From Crocodylus rhombifer (Eukaryota > Chordata > Crocodylia > Crocodylidae), in contig JAVSML010001078.1 in NCBI GenBank assembly GCA_038503035.1, positions 317,972 through 381,971 of the forward strand: 64,000 nucleotides of DNA. Direction: 5' to 3'. Within the stretch, counting starts at the first letter, position 1; each line of letters opens with the position of its first letter. The translations under genes and the position numbers were made by a program. Below, piece after piece: positions 44,162-56,506 of the stretch. Below the pieces are notes generated by a model. The model searched no databases and was not told the origin of the DNA. It saw nothing but the letters and a program-made list of their open reading frames with translations.

Positions 44162-46691
44162 GTTTCATAGTTTCATAGTTTGTAGGGTCGGAAGGGACCT
44201 GAGCAGATCATCGAGTCCGACCCCCTGCCATGGCAGGAAAGAGTACTGGGGTCAAATGACCCCAGCAAGATGTTCATCCAACCTCCTCTTAAACACCCCC
44301 AGGGTAGGAGCCAGCACCACTTCTCTTGGAAGCTGGTCCCAGACCCTAGCCGCCCTGACCGTGAAGTCGCGCCTCCTGATGTCTAGTCTGAATCTACCCT
44401 CTGCCAGCTTGTGACCGTTATTCCTGGTCACTCCTGGCAGTGCTCGGGGGAACAGGGACTCCCCCAGTGCCTGCTGACCCCCCTGACTAGTTTGTAACAG
44501 GCCACTAGATCCCCCTCCACCTTCTCCTGTGGAGGCTGAACAGGTTCAGGTCCCGTCGCCTCTCCTCGTAGGGCCTGCCCTGCTGCCCCTGACCATGCGG
44601 GTGGCCTCCTCCGGACCCTCTCCATGCTGTTCACATCCCTCCTGGAGTGCGGCGCCCAGACCTGGACGCAGTCCTCCAGCTGCAGCCTGACCAGTGCTGC
44701 ATAGAGGGGGAGGATCCCCTCCCTGGACCTGCTTGAGATGCATCTGTAGATGCAGGACAAGGTGCGGTTGGCCTCCCTGACCGCGTCCCCACACTGCCGG
44801 CCTGTGTTCATCTTGGAGTTAATGATGACTCCAGGATCCTTTTCTGCCTCTGCCCTGACGGGAAGGGAGTTCCCCAGCCTGTAGGTATGGTGCCGGTTGT
44901 TCCTCCCCAGGTGCAGCACCTTGCACTTGTCGGCGTTGAATCCCATCCTGTTCTCATCCGCCCACCCCTGTAACCTGTCTAGGTCTGATTGCAGCCTATT
45001 CCTCCCTTCTAGTGTGCCCACGTCCCTCCACATCTTAGTGTCATCAGCAAATGTGAACAGGTGCTTTTACCCCCTCGTCCAAATAGCTGATGAAGATGTT
45101 GAACAGTGCGGGCCCGAGGACCGAGCCCTGGGGGACCCCCCTGCCCACGTCCTTCCAGGCTGAGAAGGACCCATCCACTACCACCCTCCGGCTGCGACCC
45201 TCCATGCAGTTGGCGACCCATTTGACTGTGTGGGTGTCTACACCACAGCCCCCAGTTTCTTGATGAGAACGGGGTGAGAGACAGTGTCGAAAGCCTTCCG
45301 GAAGTCCAGGAAGACGATGTCCACTGCTGCCCCTGCATCTAATGATCTGGTGATCTGATCGTAAAAGGCCACCAGGTTGGTCTGACAGGACCTGCCACTG
45401 ATGAACCCGTGCTGGTTGCCCCTAAGCATGCAGTCTCCTGCTGGCCTCTCCTGGATGTGTGCCAGCATAATTTTTTCGAACAGCTTGCCTAGGATCGAGG
45501 TGAGACTAACCGGCCTATAGTTTCCCGGGTCATCCCTCCTCCCTTTTTTGAGGATGGGAACCACGTTGGCCTCTTCCAGTCCCCCGGTACCTCACCAGAG
45601 CACCACGAGTGCTCGTAAAGCTGTGCCAGGGGACTTGCAATGACCTCGGCCAGTTCCTTTAGAACTCTAGGGTGGAGATTGTCCGGGCCGGCTGACTTGA
45701 ATACGTCCAGCCTCTCCAGAAGCCCCCTAACTAAATCCTCGCTAACCCGTGGCCCAGGTGTGCCTGCCCTGGGGCCCAAGGGGGGCCCAGCAGGGAGGTG
45801 GCTGTTCTGGTCCCTACTTAGGAAGACGGAGGCAAAGAAATTGTTAAACATGTTAGTTTTGCCATCTGGTGTGACGACCAAGTTTCCCAACGCATCCTGC
45901 AAGGGCCTCACGTTACCCGGGACCTTCTTTTTACCCCCTACGTATTTAAAAAAAGACTTCTTATTGTCCTTAATCTGGGAAGCTAGCCCCAGTTCCATCT
46001 CCGCCTTGGCCTTCCTAACTACCCCCCTACATCCCCGAGCAACTGCAGAATAGCCCTCCCTGGTGATGACCTCTTCTTTCCATTGGGTGTAAGCCTCCTT
46101 TTTAGCAAGGAGACATTCCCGGATGCTTTTGGTGAGCCACGGAGGCTTGTGTGCCCTCCTGCTCCCTTTGATCCTCATTGGGATTACCTTCCTTTGGGCT
46201 TGGAGGATCGTCTCCTTAAGGAGCGACCACTCTCCTTGGACACCTGGCTCCCCTCCCCTCCGGGACCTCAGCACATCCCCAACGATCCTCCTTAGCTCAT
46301 TGAAGTCTGCTCTCCTAAAATCCAGGGCTGCTGCCTTGCTGCAGGCCTTTGCCACCTTGCGCTAGATGGTGAATCCCAGCAGGCGATGATCGCTGTCGCC
46401 CGGGTGGTCGAGCCCCCGCAGCCCCCTCACCAGGTCATCATCCGTGGCCAGCACCAGGTCCAACAAGGCGTCCCCCCCAGTGGGGCTGTGCACCTCCTGG
46501 GTTAGACGGAGGTCCTGCACTCTGGCCAAGACCCTGCATGAGCGGTGAGCCCTGGCTGACTGCTCTTCCCAGCAGATGTCTGGGAAGTTCAGGTCCCCCA
46601 TGACCCCCACATCCTTAGCCTTCACCACCTCTGTGAGCTGACCCAAGAAATCCTGGTCAAGCTCTTCTCCCTGGTTGGGAGGTCTGTAGTG
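44162..46691 (-). mobile_element. CR1: CR1 LINE, 2.5 kb, reaching the endonuclease domain
   Basis: The longest uninterrupted CR1 in the window. The minus-strand 3' end is at 44162 with TTTCATAG octamers; the 5' truncation is at about 46691, inside the endonuclease (YRPPNQGEE). It belongs to the 3'-end subfamily of 28200 and 808. It is bracketed by 58-bp direct repeats, which fit a long target-site duplication. Confidence 0.93.
44250..46690 (-). pseudogene. CR1 ORF2: endonuclease C-terminus, linker and reverse transcriptase
   Basis: Minus-strand order: endonuclease with YRPPNQGEE, the metal/phosphate-site motif GDLNFPDICWE (about 46595) and the SDHRLLGFTI end (about 46375) with its catalytic SDH. 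TAG follows at 46363. The 288-codon linker and RT N-terminus (46355 to 45489) has KSIRECLLAKKEAYTQWKEE, IKDNKKSFFKYVGGKKKV and SAGPDNLHPRVLKELAEV. A frameshift near 45565 leads to KKGRRDDPGNYRPVSLTSIL and [20 protein letters not shown] (45564 to 45238). A further shift near 45240 precedes [14 protein letters not shown] and the intact FADDTKMW (about 45040). The last 201-codon frame (45033 to 44428) holds DRLQGWADENRMGFNADKCK and the C-terminus. Inactive. Confidence 0.92.
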
Positions 46692-46749
46692 TTGAGCTTT
46701 CCCATATCACAAATGGCACCAACCAAGGAGCTGGTTCCTGGCAGTCCAT
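46692..46749. repeat. 58-bp direct repeat flanking a CR1 (right)
   Basis: Right copy of the 44104-44161 repeat, beginning one base after the CR1 5' truncation point. Confidence 0.9.
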
Positions 46750-48592
46750 GGAGGGATGCAATAAAATTTGCACCCATGTTTGACTCGGGATTGGAGCGCT
46801 TGAGCTTAATTTTGCACAGCGCTATATCTGGAGAGGGAGAAAATCATTTCTAAACAGCTTTGGCAAATCTGATGCTTTTGACATGGTTTGTGAGGTTCTG
46901 CAGAAGCAATTAAGGGAATTTTGCTAGCGTTTGGCAAAGAAAATGTAACCAACAATAAAACCCAAGGAAAAAAAACCATTCTGAAGGAAGTTCAAGTGGG
47001 ATGGGTTAGTCAGTGGTAAAGCAAGCGGGCTGGCTCCAAAGACTCAGGTTTCTGTTCCCTTGTTGCAAGAGCAGCTGATATTGAGCCCAGTTCGAAGAGT
47101 TTCTGGGACTCATTTAGCCTCTTGCACAATCAAAAATTGAATTTGTGAAAATGTTTCCATCCATTCTAGTATTCAGGAGTGACATCTAAATTTACGCCCA
47201 GAGTTTCCTGCCAGAAAAAAAAAAAGTGTTGCACAGGCATTTTTTTAGGCTTGGGATTGGGATAGGCAAATAAACCTACAGCTGCACATGGGGTGAGAAG
47301 TGCATTTTCCTCCATGCCAAAAGTACTGCAATTGCACGGGGAAAGTTCATAACTAAAGGTTTGGGCATATGAATAATTAAATGCATTGTGTAAGGGGCAG
47401 CAATTTCCGACTTTTTACCTGCTCTGTGACAGCTGCGTGTGTGTCCACCCTTATTCCATGCTAAGTGGGATGAAACCCATTGTCATGTATCCCTCTTTCC
47501 CTGAAGGCAAAGCCACCACCTTTCACTGGAACGAACCCTGTTCTTTTTTTTGCCCTACAGAAGGTTTGTCTGTATATCCTATCTACCCCAACTGGCTCAT
47601 TATCCAGTCAACATATTCAAAGACATGCACATGGAAATGTGCATGTGAAAAACCACTACATATGAGAGAGCAGTAAAAAGGCACTGACCTTACCTGTTCC
47701 TGTCCCATGACTCTCCATCAGCAGCTATAACTTCTGGATGACCTGGGTTCGGGTATCGTGGTTGGGACTACCTATGAATGAGTTTTAAGGAGATAAAATA
47801 TAACATGCCCAAATTATGTATGGGGCACAGTTCTTCTCAGGCAGAACACCACAGAAAGACCCATTACACAATGGGTTATATTAGTTGCAGGAGCTTTATT
47901 GGCTGGGACACAACAAGGAATATACCATGTTACTGGTGTCACAACTCATCTCAGCAAACGACAGCAATGCAATTGTGGGAAATGAGTCAGAGCAGTGCAA
48001 TTTGGACCTCAGTTTGAACACACCAGTACAAAGGGCTGGGATACTGGTTCAACCCTTATGGCTCCGTGCATGCTCAACTCAAGATATGGGCCCCGATTTC
48101 TATATGTGCTCAATCCCAGCCACCCACATGCAGACATAGCAATGGATGTTCATCTTTCACGACCAAAGGACGGCCCTTCCTACGTGCACTATGTAGTAGT
48201 TACATTAGCCTCAAAGAGTAGGTTGCTATCTTTTCTGGGGCAAAGAGATATTATCAGGTGGAGTGCATTACTGTATGGCAAACATAAGCATTTGGGGTTT
48301 CTTCTATTGGGAAGTTAGCGGTAGTAGGAAACAAAGAAACAAAGAAAGCAGTGAGAAAATCATGGTCTTTCCTGCATTTCTCCTTTATAAAGGAGGACGA
48401 TGACACAAGAACTCTTGCTTATCCAAAGCATGGTCAGCTGGGATTCGTCTATGGAGAATTAGTCCTGGAGAATTCTTTGGGTGCACTTACACTGATGTTT
48501 ACGGCTGAAGTTGAGGACCCCCGAACCACCCTGAGCTGCACTCCTGCGGTGAATGGCTGGCTCTTCCTACCATCATGTGGGATCAGGACCAC
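46750..48592. other. No gene; possible SINE-like 46985-47110
   Basis: GGTTAGTCAGTGGTAAAGCAAG, GGCTGGCTCCAAAGACTCAGG and TTTCTGTTCCC are arranged like the tRNA-related half of a MIR (TTAGTGGTTAGAGCA .. GGAGTCAGGAGACCTGGGTTC). The rest is unique-looking. Confidence 0.4.
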
Positions 48593-48690
48593 AGAGCAGG
48601 AGGTCAACAACCTGTGACCTACAGGCTGGATCCAGCCCACAGAGCCATTTTCTCTGGCCCACAAAGCTGGGGGACTTGTGCAGCATTTCA
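48593..48690 (+). repeat. Possible old DNA-element fragment
   Basis: GAGGTCAACAACCTGTGACC, TACAGGCTGGATCCAGCCC and TCTGGCCCACAAAGC resemble a dispersed repeat starting GGTCAACAACCTGCGGCC. The class is uncertain and the termini are not resolved. Confidence 0.35.
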
Positions 48691-48869
48691 GCGGGGCCGG
48701 AGCCAGGGAGACATGGCTTTCCTAAACACCCATTTCTTAAAACACCCATTGCTTCCATCTATTATGGCAACGGTAATGACCTTCCACCCCTTGGCTTCTC
48801 CCCTTGTCTCTCTTGGACTCACCAGGTCTTGAATAGCAGGGGCATGGAGCACCAGAGGGTTGATGCCAT

Positions 48870-49060
48870 ATTTCATCTCCGTTCTGCCATTAGGTGTCTA
48901 GCTCTGTTGCCCTTGGGCAAATGACTTCACTTTTCCATGCCTCAGTTTCCACATCAGTAAAACAGGGGTAATTCACACCGTGCCCACTTCACTGAGGGGA
49001 TTAAGAAGATGAATTAGCTCATGTTTATAGTATGATTTTAATAGATAGATGGAAAAAGCT
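48870..49060 (+). mobile_element. MIR (CORE-SINE)
   Basis: Good MIR order: TTGCCCTTGGGCAAATGACTTC, CATGCCTCAGTTTCCACATC, GTAAAACAGGGGTAATTCAC, GAGGGGATTAAGAAGATG and TTAGCTCATGTTTATAGTA. The 5' tRNA-like part with A/B boxes is not recognisable. Confidence 0.75.
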
Positions 49061-49900
49061 AAGAATGAAGGGAGAAAAAATCTGTCCAGCTATCCAGTCC
49101 ATCCACCTGCTAATGCCAGGGGTGGAATATAATATTTCCATTTTCCTCTATCAATAATCGTCAGCCCTTGTCTATACAGCGCAGTGCCCCTGCCCACTTG
49201 TGGAGAAGAGCAATGAGAGTAGCAATTATCAATAATTGGCGTGGTGAGTTTGGGAACGGAGACACGCTAACGAAGTTCACATGGGCCATCAAATCACCAT
49301 CGGATTCTCAGAGCGACCTTGGCGGGCTTCCATCGGCACGGCTAAGATCCAGAAGGTGTGGCAGCTCGACTGGCTTTGGCTCAGAAGAGTGAAAAATAAA
49401 GGACCTGGAAACAAAAGGGAAAGAAGAAGAATACACTCAGATTATTCCTCCTAAGCCTCTTAACCTTCAGAAGGTTAATAACAGTGTAATCGATACAGAG
49501 GAACGACTGGGGATATACAGAAGAGGTTGTCGGAGGGTGTTACATTCGCTATTCAGTGCAAGCCACATGGTTTTGTGGTAGGATGGAGCAAGAAGAGGCT
49601 GAGGGTGCAAAGGCAGTGCGAGGCATTGACTCATAGAGCAATCACGAGGCAGTCACTTGACTTTGGCGGCTTTGTGCTTTGCTGCAATCCAGCTGGAAAC
49701 CTGGGTAATAATAAAAAGCAGGGATGCCTGTGAAAAACAAAACCCTCCATCTGACTGGAGCTGGGTCTGCCTTCGTAAGCTGGAAGCAGCAGCAGTCAAA
49801 TTCAGCATCAAGTAGAAATAACGTTGGGTGCAGCGAGAGCTGCCTGGCGGGACCACCCCTTGGGGTGGGGAGGGCACAAGACGAGGTCATTAAAGTGACG
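49061..49900. other. No gene or repeat recognised
   Basis: Unique-looking, with scattered CpG at 49230-49370. Confidence 0.4.
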
Positions 49901-50164
49901 CAGCGGGCACATCTACACGTTTATTAACGCACCTTAGATACTGCCCACTTAGTTTAGTTTGGTTAATGAAGCACTAACTAAATGCACAGTACCTAGAAGT
50001 ACTGCACAGTAGTGTCGGCGCACGGTTATTTAGTGACGCTTACTGAGCATTTGCCTAAAACCACTGCGCAGTCAGCTGTTAGCATGGTTTCTGCTGTGAT
50101 GTGCTGCTGAGCAGTGTTATTAGGTGAATGCACAGTTCAATGTCTCATGTAGATGTGCCCAATC
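49901..50164. mobile_element. Non-autonomous DNA element (copy 9)
   Basis: Starts CAGCGGGCACATCTACACG and ends CATGTAGATGTGCCC. The 15-bp terminal repeats pair with one mismatch. Internal ACTGCACAGTAG words match copies 2, 4 and 8. Confidence 0.8.
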
Positions 50165-50749
50165 TGATTCGCAGCTCTGTCACCCTCTGGAAAACCAGGG
50201 CGGCTCGCAGCCTGGCTGGAGAAGATGGGACGAAATGGTGGTTCATGCATTGGGATGGTCTCAAGGTGGCCTTCTCCTGATGGCAGGTCGCCCCACTGCC
50301 ATCCTGAGTTGTTGGCTAGCATTGCTTTGGGGATGGGTAAGCAGCTGTTGCATTCGCTGCTGCCTAACAAGGAATTGTCCCTTAATACCAAGCTCTGGAG
50401 ATTGCCCCGGCACAGTACACAGTATGGTTGCTGCAAAAGACCTGCTCGTCGCACTTAGCTATCTCTGCCATGGAGTGCAAGGCTCTGGGAGCTTTACCTG
50501 AATGGCATGGTGCACCGAAGAATTTTTGCGACTGCTAGAAGGGATTTGGGGAAGCCACAAGAGAGATCCTGGAAGAAAAGTCAAAATACATTAATCTCCT
50601 TCAGGCTTTCAGGAGAAGACAGAGATCCCCCTCCTCACCCCATGGACAACACTCCCAGCTGTTAGCTCCCTTATTCCAGAGCAATGGTGAGCTAAACAGC
50701 CAGAAAAACCAAATGCTGTTCTGATCTCAGACAACAAGTGTCAGAGAAA
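50165..50749. other. No gene or repeat recognised
   Basis: Unique-looking sequence. Confidence 0.4.
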
Positions 50750-51190
50750 TCACAGACAATGAGGGTTGAAGGGACCTGAGGGGGTCACATCGAGTCCAAC
50801 GCCCTGCTCCAGACAGGACCAGCCCCAACTACATCATCCCAGACAAGGCTTTGTCTACTGGGGTCTTCAAAACCTCCAAGGATGGAGATGCCACCACCTC
50901 TCTGGGCAACCTGCTCCAGTGCTTCCCCACCCTCCTGGTGAGAAAGTTGTCCCTAATATCCAACCTCAACTTCCCTTGCTGCAGCTTGAGCCCATTGCTC
51001 CTTGTGCTGCCATCTGCCCCCACTGAGACCAGCCCAGCTCCATCCTCTGTGCAGCCCCCCTGCAGGGAGGTGAAGGCTGCTATTCAATCCCACCTCGGTC
51101 TTCTCTTCTGCAGACTCAATCAGCCCATTTCCCTCGGCCTCTCCTCACCAGTCCTGTCCCCCAGCCCCTGGATCATTTTAGTGTCCCTCT
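50750..51190 (-). mobile_element. CR1: CR1 3'-end fragment
   Basis: Reverse complement from the tail (AATCACAGACAATGAGGG) through ORF2 C-terminal codons. The minus-strand frame has KLRLDIRDNFLTRRVGKHWS and LPREVVASPSLEVLKT. It continues to CCTGGATCATTTTAGTGTCCC. Confidence 0.9.
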
Positions 51191-51659
51191 ATCCTGTCCC
51201 ACCTCTAATTATGGCTGCAGCTTTTCACCTCTTACCCCTACCTGGAGTTGGCACAGAAGAAGCGAGGTGGCTGCACTCGTCCGTGGCTCCTGCGTACCTA
51301 AGTCCCTTTGAAACATGGGCATGGACGGGCATGCTGCCACCCTGTAGCACTGTCGTGGAAACACCCCTGCCCAGTCGCCATGCCCAATGTGAAACGAATG
51401 CCACGTAGCTGCATTTTGACGTGTCCAGGATGCATCCAGCTCTGCAATCACAGCAGCCAATGGGCATATTTTTGGCATGAGAGCAAAAGTAAATGCGTGA
51501 GCCGTGTTTTCACGGTTGCACTCCCTAGCATGGACCCATGGGTGGTGGGGGGAAGGTATGGCCTAGCTCCTGTATCACGTGAGTACTTCGGAAACCCCCA
51601 CCCTTTATCTGCTCCAACTCCACAGGTCTCCACCCTGACAGTAAGCAGGCCCAGCTACA
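51191..51659. other. No gene or repeat recognised
   Basis: Unique-looking sequence. Confidence 0.35.
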
Positions 51660-52214
51660 TTAAAAGCTACCATCTGCATGCATGCCTCTCATCCTGATTT
51701 CAAGCAAGCAGACCGGTGGGCCGAGGCCTCCACAGAGAAATGTCCTTCGGCTACGAAGCCGGGACATGGAGAAAGAGCAATAAACAACAGCGAGGCCTTG
51801 ACCCAACTTTTTTACATAAGCTGTGCCCTGCGGGACGAGCTGGGGCCGACCCGCTCCCAACACCCTTCGGTACGATGTGTGCTCCCAGCTCCTCGCGATG
51901 CCTGCGCTGGAACAGGCCGTGACTGCCGCAGCTGGCGATGCACAGAAGAGATCACTGAAAACAAACAGAGAGCGCGCAGCTCGGTTTTCATAACCTAGGT
52001 TAAACGCAGGGGGTGCAGGCTCGTAAGCGGTAGAGTCCTGCTGCTTCGGGGACAGGGGAGGCAGAGGGCAGCAATACAGAAACCTACAAGGGGTTCTTTT
52101 CTTTGGCAGTGAGTCGAGGAGAGGAGGACGGGGTGGGGGGTGAATAGTAATCGCTGTCCTCTTCTGAGCTGTCAAGGCTGGATCTGACCATGAATCTGTT
52201 CTCACAACACCCAT
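51660..52214 (-). other. CpG-rich patch with a 184-codon minus-strand open frame
   Basis: About 20 CpGs fall in 51720-51985, far denser than most of the window. A 184-codon ATG-initiated minus-strand frame spans the patch. I recognise no domain, and its Pro/Ser/Arg-rich make-up follows base composition. It could be an unmethylated regulatory island, a first exon on either strand, or chance. Confidence 0.3.
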
Positions 52215-55200
52215 GGGGAAGCAGGGCTGGGTCAGACGCTAGCCCCTGAGTGTGCAAATGAGGCACAGAGGAGTACCCAACCTTGCCCAGGCACCCCATG
52301 GACATGTCAAGAGCAAAGCACAACTCTTGCAAGTGCTACGGCGGTGTCTCAGGCTGACGCGACAGGTCACACTCAAACCACCTGACCACTGCTCAGGTTA
52401 GCAGTGTGCAAGTTCAGAAATACTGCATGCAGTCACACATGCAGGGTTAATACCGTGTCTTGCCTGCAGACCTCTGATTTGCAACTAGAGGGCTGGCGAA
52501 GGAGGGCATGGCTAGGAGCCAGGACACCTGGACCTTAACCCTAGTTTGGGAGGACCGAGAGCAGTGCATTCTGGGATGCTGGAGGATTGCCGAGTCCTCA
52601 GTGTATCTCCACGGAGAAAACTAAAGTACCTTAACATGAGCTTGGTAGCACAGCGCCGAGTTAACTCTCCCCTGAAGTGGCAAAATTTTGAGACGCTCGG
52701 GGGGCACTGAACATGAGTGCACGAGCTTTAATGTGTGGATGCTCATGTTCAAAGCGCCCTTCCTATGGTCTGAGTGTATTGTCTCACTTCTCCCTTAGTT
52801 GCAAAACCACCCTTCTTCTGTGTTCGTGTCTCATCGCCGCCCTCCACTGAATGGAGTCAAAACTGTTATAAGCTCCCTACTGAGAGAGTCTCTGTGATGT
52901 CCTGGGTCTGGAGGCTCGTGTGCTGCTGGGGGTTGAATGCCCCTAGGCCTCCCCAGGTCTTGCTGCCATATTCCTAGTGCTGACAGCAGACAGCACTGGG
53001 AAGTGCCCACAGAGCTGTCACACGTCCCCCCAACTGGGAGCACCTCCCCAGGGGCCTCTCCAGTGCTTGAAAAAGGTAGCGATGGACGAGAAAAGGGAGC
53101 TTTCACAAGGCTTTTGCAAACTCCGGTTTCCTACCAAACGTAGAAGCTGCACAACGATCCTTTTCCCGTGCTGTTGTATCATCGCTTCTGCTACTTGCTG
53201 GAATTTAAATGTGTACAAATATCATTTAAAATGTCACTGAGCTCTTTCAGCTATCAAAGAGTATTCAGCTGGCACCGAGGTTCAGATCAGTTATCCCTTC
53301 ATTTTGTGCCCAGCTCCCTCAGTTATCGAAGGAACCTGTGATCCACTGAATCATGTCAAGAACCATACCCTCTTTAGACCAACATTTTCAGACTTGAATC
53401 TCAGGTTAGAGCCCAGTTCATACCAATTGACTTGCTGTTCCCATTGACATCCATCCAGCTGTTCAGAAGCCCTAAAGATCAGGTCATCAATTTTATTAAA
53501 TAATGCACGACCAGATCCATATTCTGGAACCATAAATGAATGAGTCTCTTCCCTGACATTTTATTTTGTCCTTTTAATGTTAATATAAGAAAGGATAGGC
53601 CAGTGCCTGGCACGGGTGACAGCCACACACTGTAAGTGTTGGAAATACACCCTAAGAAGAGCAAGGGAGCATTTGGAAACCTCAGGTCATTCACCTATGA
53701 GGAAGTACAAGCTATGTGACCATTTAAGGAGAAAATGGAAGTGATCAAGTTACGCACCTCACCTGAATCACCCATTCATCCAGCTCTTGTTTTCTGCTCA
53801 TGCAACTACTCTGGTTTTGGGAAATATATGCTTTAGGTGCAGGCATTTCCAGGATAACTTTTCTGTCCATCTATCTACTTAGGTATCTGGGTTGGTGGTT
53901 CTGTATTCGAGTCCCTCTGTGTTTCCCCCTTCCCACCTAGATGTGATCTACACAGGCACACCCCTCCCATTCAGCAACATAGGGCTCAACACTCAACACA
54001 TGCACGGTTCGTTTGTGAATATGCACATCATCTACTCGCTATTTCTGGAGTTCAGTAAGAAGAAACAGGGGAGGACTGGGGGGAGGAGGGTTCACTTGCA
54101 CCCTGCTTTGATTCCAGGTCCACCCAAAGTTTAAAACCAAGTGCCTGGAAGTGTCATTTCTAGCCAGGCATTTGACTTCATGGCTCATTATAATCTACCT
54201 GATCCCCTCTAAATTCTTCATTCCACACGTGTTAATGACCCTCTCTTCTTTTTAATGGTCTTGGTGCTCCACCAATCAAGCTATTCTTTGTTCTGCCATC
54301 CTGCTGCCTGCCAGCTGCTCCTGGTCATGAAGCTCTGATTTCACAGATTGTTTCAACTCATTCCCGTAAAGTTATATTTGCTTTTGCTCCAATCTGAAAC
54401 TGAATAATACAGACCTAGGCTCCTAGCATATTCATAAAGCTTCTAGTTTCTTTTTACCTGGAGGAAACTATGCTATGATATACCTCAGCATCTGCTTCCC
54501 CACCCTTTGCAAAATTCTAGATCCACCCATGTGCTCGAACACCACGGTATTTGCTCTGGTCCCTGATTAAATGAATAAAGCCTGCCTTTATGAATAGGCA
54601 TGCAGGCCAATGACCTGTGGAGACTACATGTGATGATCACACAGGTAGCTGTGTGGAGCATCACTGTTTATTGGGTTTTTTGTGAGCAAAAGCCGCGGAC
54701 CATGAAAGCAAAGGGGAATAGAAAGCTGAACCGAAAAGCCCTTCAAGCTTCAAGCCAGTGCTGATATGTTCTTGCTTTGCAAAACTGGACCAGGAAATTA
54801 CTCTAAGTCTGGAGGAGGGTAATTTCTTCTTCTCATCCTGTGTCTCTGACTGCAATGACTATCATTTTCCTCAGTGTGGTCCTCAAGGCCAGAAATCTCC
54901 AAGTCATCCTTGGCTTTGACTTTTCCCTTTTCCTCCCACATCTCCTGTGTCTGGAAGTCACTTATCAACACCTTGGGAACGATGCCAGAGCTCACTCTTG
55001 CGTTGCTTCTTGCTCTGCTAAATCTTTGCTCAGAAGGGGCCTTAATCCCTTCCCATCTCACCTACTGCAAAACCCTCTTTTATGATTCTAATAAATATTT
55101 ATGGTCTGCAGAAATATTTTTTCTCTCTCATCATCAGGGGGTCCAGCTTCTTGCTTGGAAGTGGATCGGAGGAAGCCAGGACGGGTAATACGAGACAGGA

Positions 55201-55982
55201 GTGCAGCATCCTCCTGGTTTCCAGCGTGAAAGTATAAGCTGGATGTAGCAACATTTATTCCTCACACCAAAACCGAGCTTCGTTCCTGCAGACATTTGCA
55301 AAGAAAAAATGGTTTGCAAAGCTACAATCAAACTAGGCTGAGCTGTGCCACACCAGCTGCATCTCCCTTCTTTACTCATGTGATAGTTCCTGCCCAGAAT
55401 ATAAAGCCATCAAGTTTTCCCGAACAAGTTATTTTCTTCTTTCTAAGCCTGCTTCTTGCTGTTGGGCTTGAATGATGAGCGACACATTGTGCTAATGTTT
55501 ATCCCATTCTTTTACTAGAGGAAGAAGTTACACGCATCAGCTACTAAAAGCAGGATCTCTCTTCTTGTTTTGTACTGCATTTTGCTTTTCTCCACCTTGG
55601 GGGGCTACAGCAATTTTCTATACAATCTTCCAAAAAATAATCAGCTTGTATTAGCATGGTAACTTCCCTTGATCGTCCCCATCCCACCTGAAATGCAACC
55701 CAACCAGGTCAGCCAATAGGTTAAAGTTCAGATTTTCAAGGTTATCTTTTATCTGTTCTTAAGCAATCATTACTTTGCAAGGCTTACCTTCCTTGCAGAT
55801 AGTCCCACAGTGATGAGGAGGTGAAAAGTCTTGTACCTCATTAAAATTCCAGGCCAAATCTATACATCATGCACTTTTAAAACTTTTATTAATAAAATAT
55901 TGAAATGTAGCAGCATTAAGTCCTTGATACAGGAAAGCATTAACACACTTTCTGCACTTTGAGTATGCTTTCAAAATTCAAA
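52215..55982. other. ~3.8 kb without recognisable genes or repeats
   Basis: Unique-looking. TTTTGAGACGCTCGGG at 52686 repeats 16 bases of 18472. No exon-like similarity found. Confidence 0.4.
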
Positions 55983-56506
55983 ATGTCACATCTGGAGTCC
56001 TGTGTCCAGCTGCGGGCCCCCCACTCAAAAAGGGTGTGGACAAGTTGGAGGGACTCCGGTGGACGGCAATGAAATGAGTTTGGGGGCTAGGGGACAGGAC
56101 TGGTGAGGAGAGGCTGAAGGAAATGGGCTGATTTAGTCTGCATAAAAGACCGAGGGGGGATTTGACAGCATCCTTCAGCTCCATGCAGGGGGGTTGCAAA
56201 GAGGACAGACTGGACTGATCACAGTGGGGGAAGATGACAGGACAAGGAGCAATGGGCTCAAGCTGCAGCAAGAAAAGTTGAGGTTCGATATTAGGAAAAA
56301 TCTCTCATTGGGAGGGTGGTGAAGCACTGGAATGGGCTACCCAGAGAGGTGGTGGGATCTCCATCCTTTAATACCTGACTAGACCAAGCCTTGGCTGGGA
56401 TGATGCAGTTGGGGCTGGTCCTGCTTGGAGCAGGGAGTTGGACTAGAAGCGACCCCCACCCCGAGGTCCCTCCCACCCTCATTTTCTCTGATTTTGTGAT
56501 TCTAAA
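55983..56506 (+). mobile_element. CR1: CR1 3'-end fragment
   Basis: Plus-strand CR1 from the ORF2 C-terminus (CACATCTGGAGTCCTGTGTCC, AGAGGCTGAAGGAAATGGGC) through AAGCTGCAGCAAGAAAAG and GGAGGGTGGTGAAGCACTGG to the tail TTTTCTCTGATTTTGTGATTC. Same subfamily as 19707-20313. Confidence 0.9.

Noticed and set aside
45009..45338. 109-codon minus-strand frame in the 44-kb CR1
   Set aside because: Alternative-frame shadow of the RT palm; the motif-bearing frames are different.
18472..52701. Shared 16-mer TTTTGAGACGCTCGGG at 18472 and 52686 as a regulatory motif
   Set aside because: A single 16-base match is not far from chance in 64 kb and probably reflects a relic of one old SINE tail.
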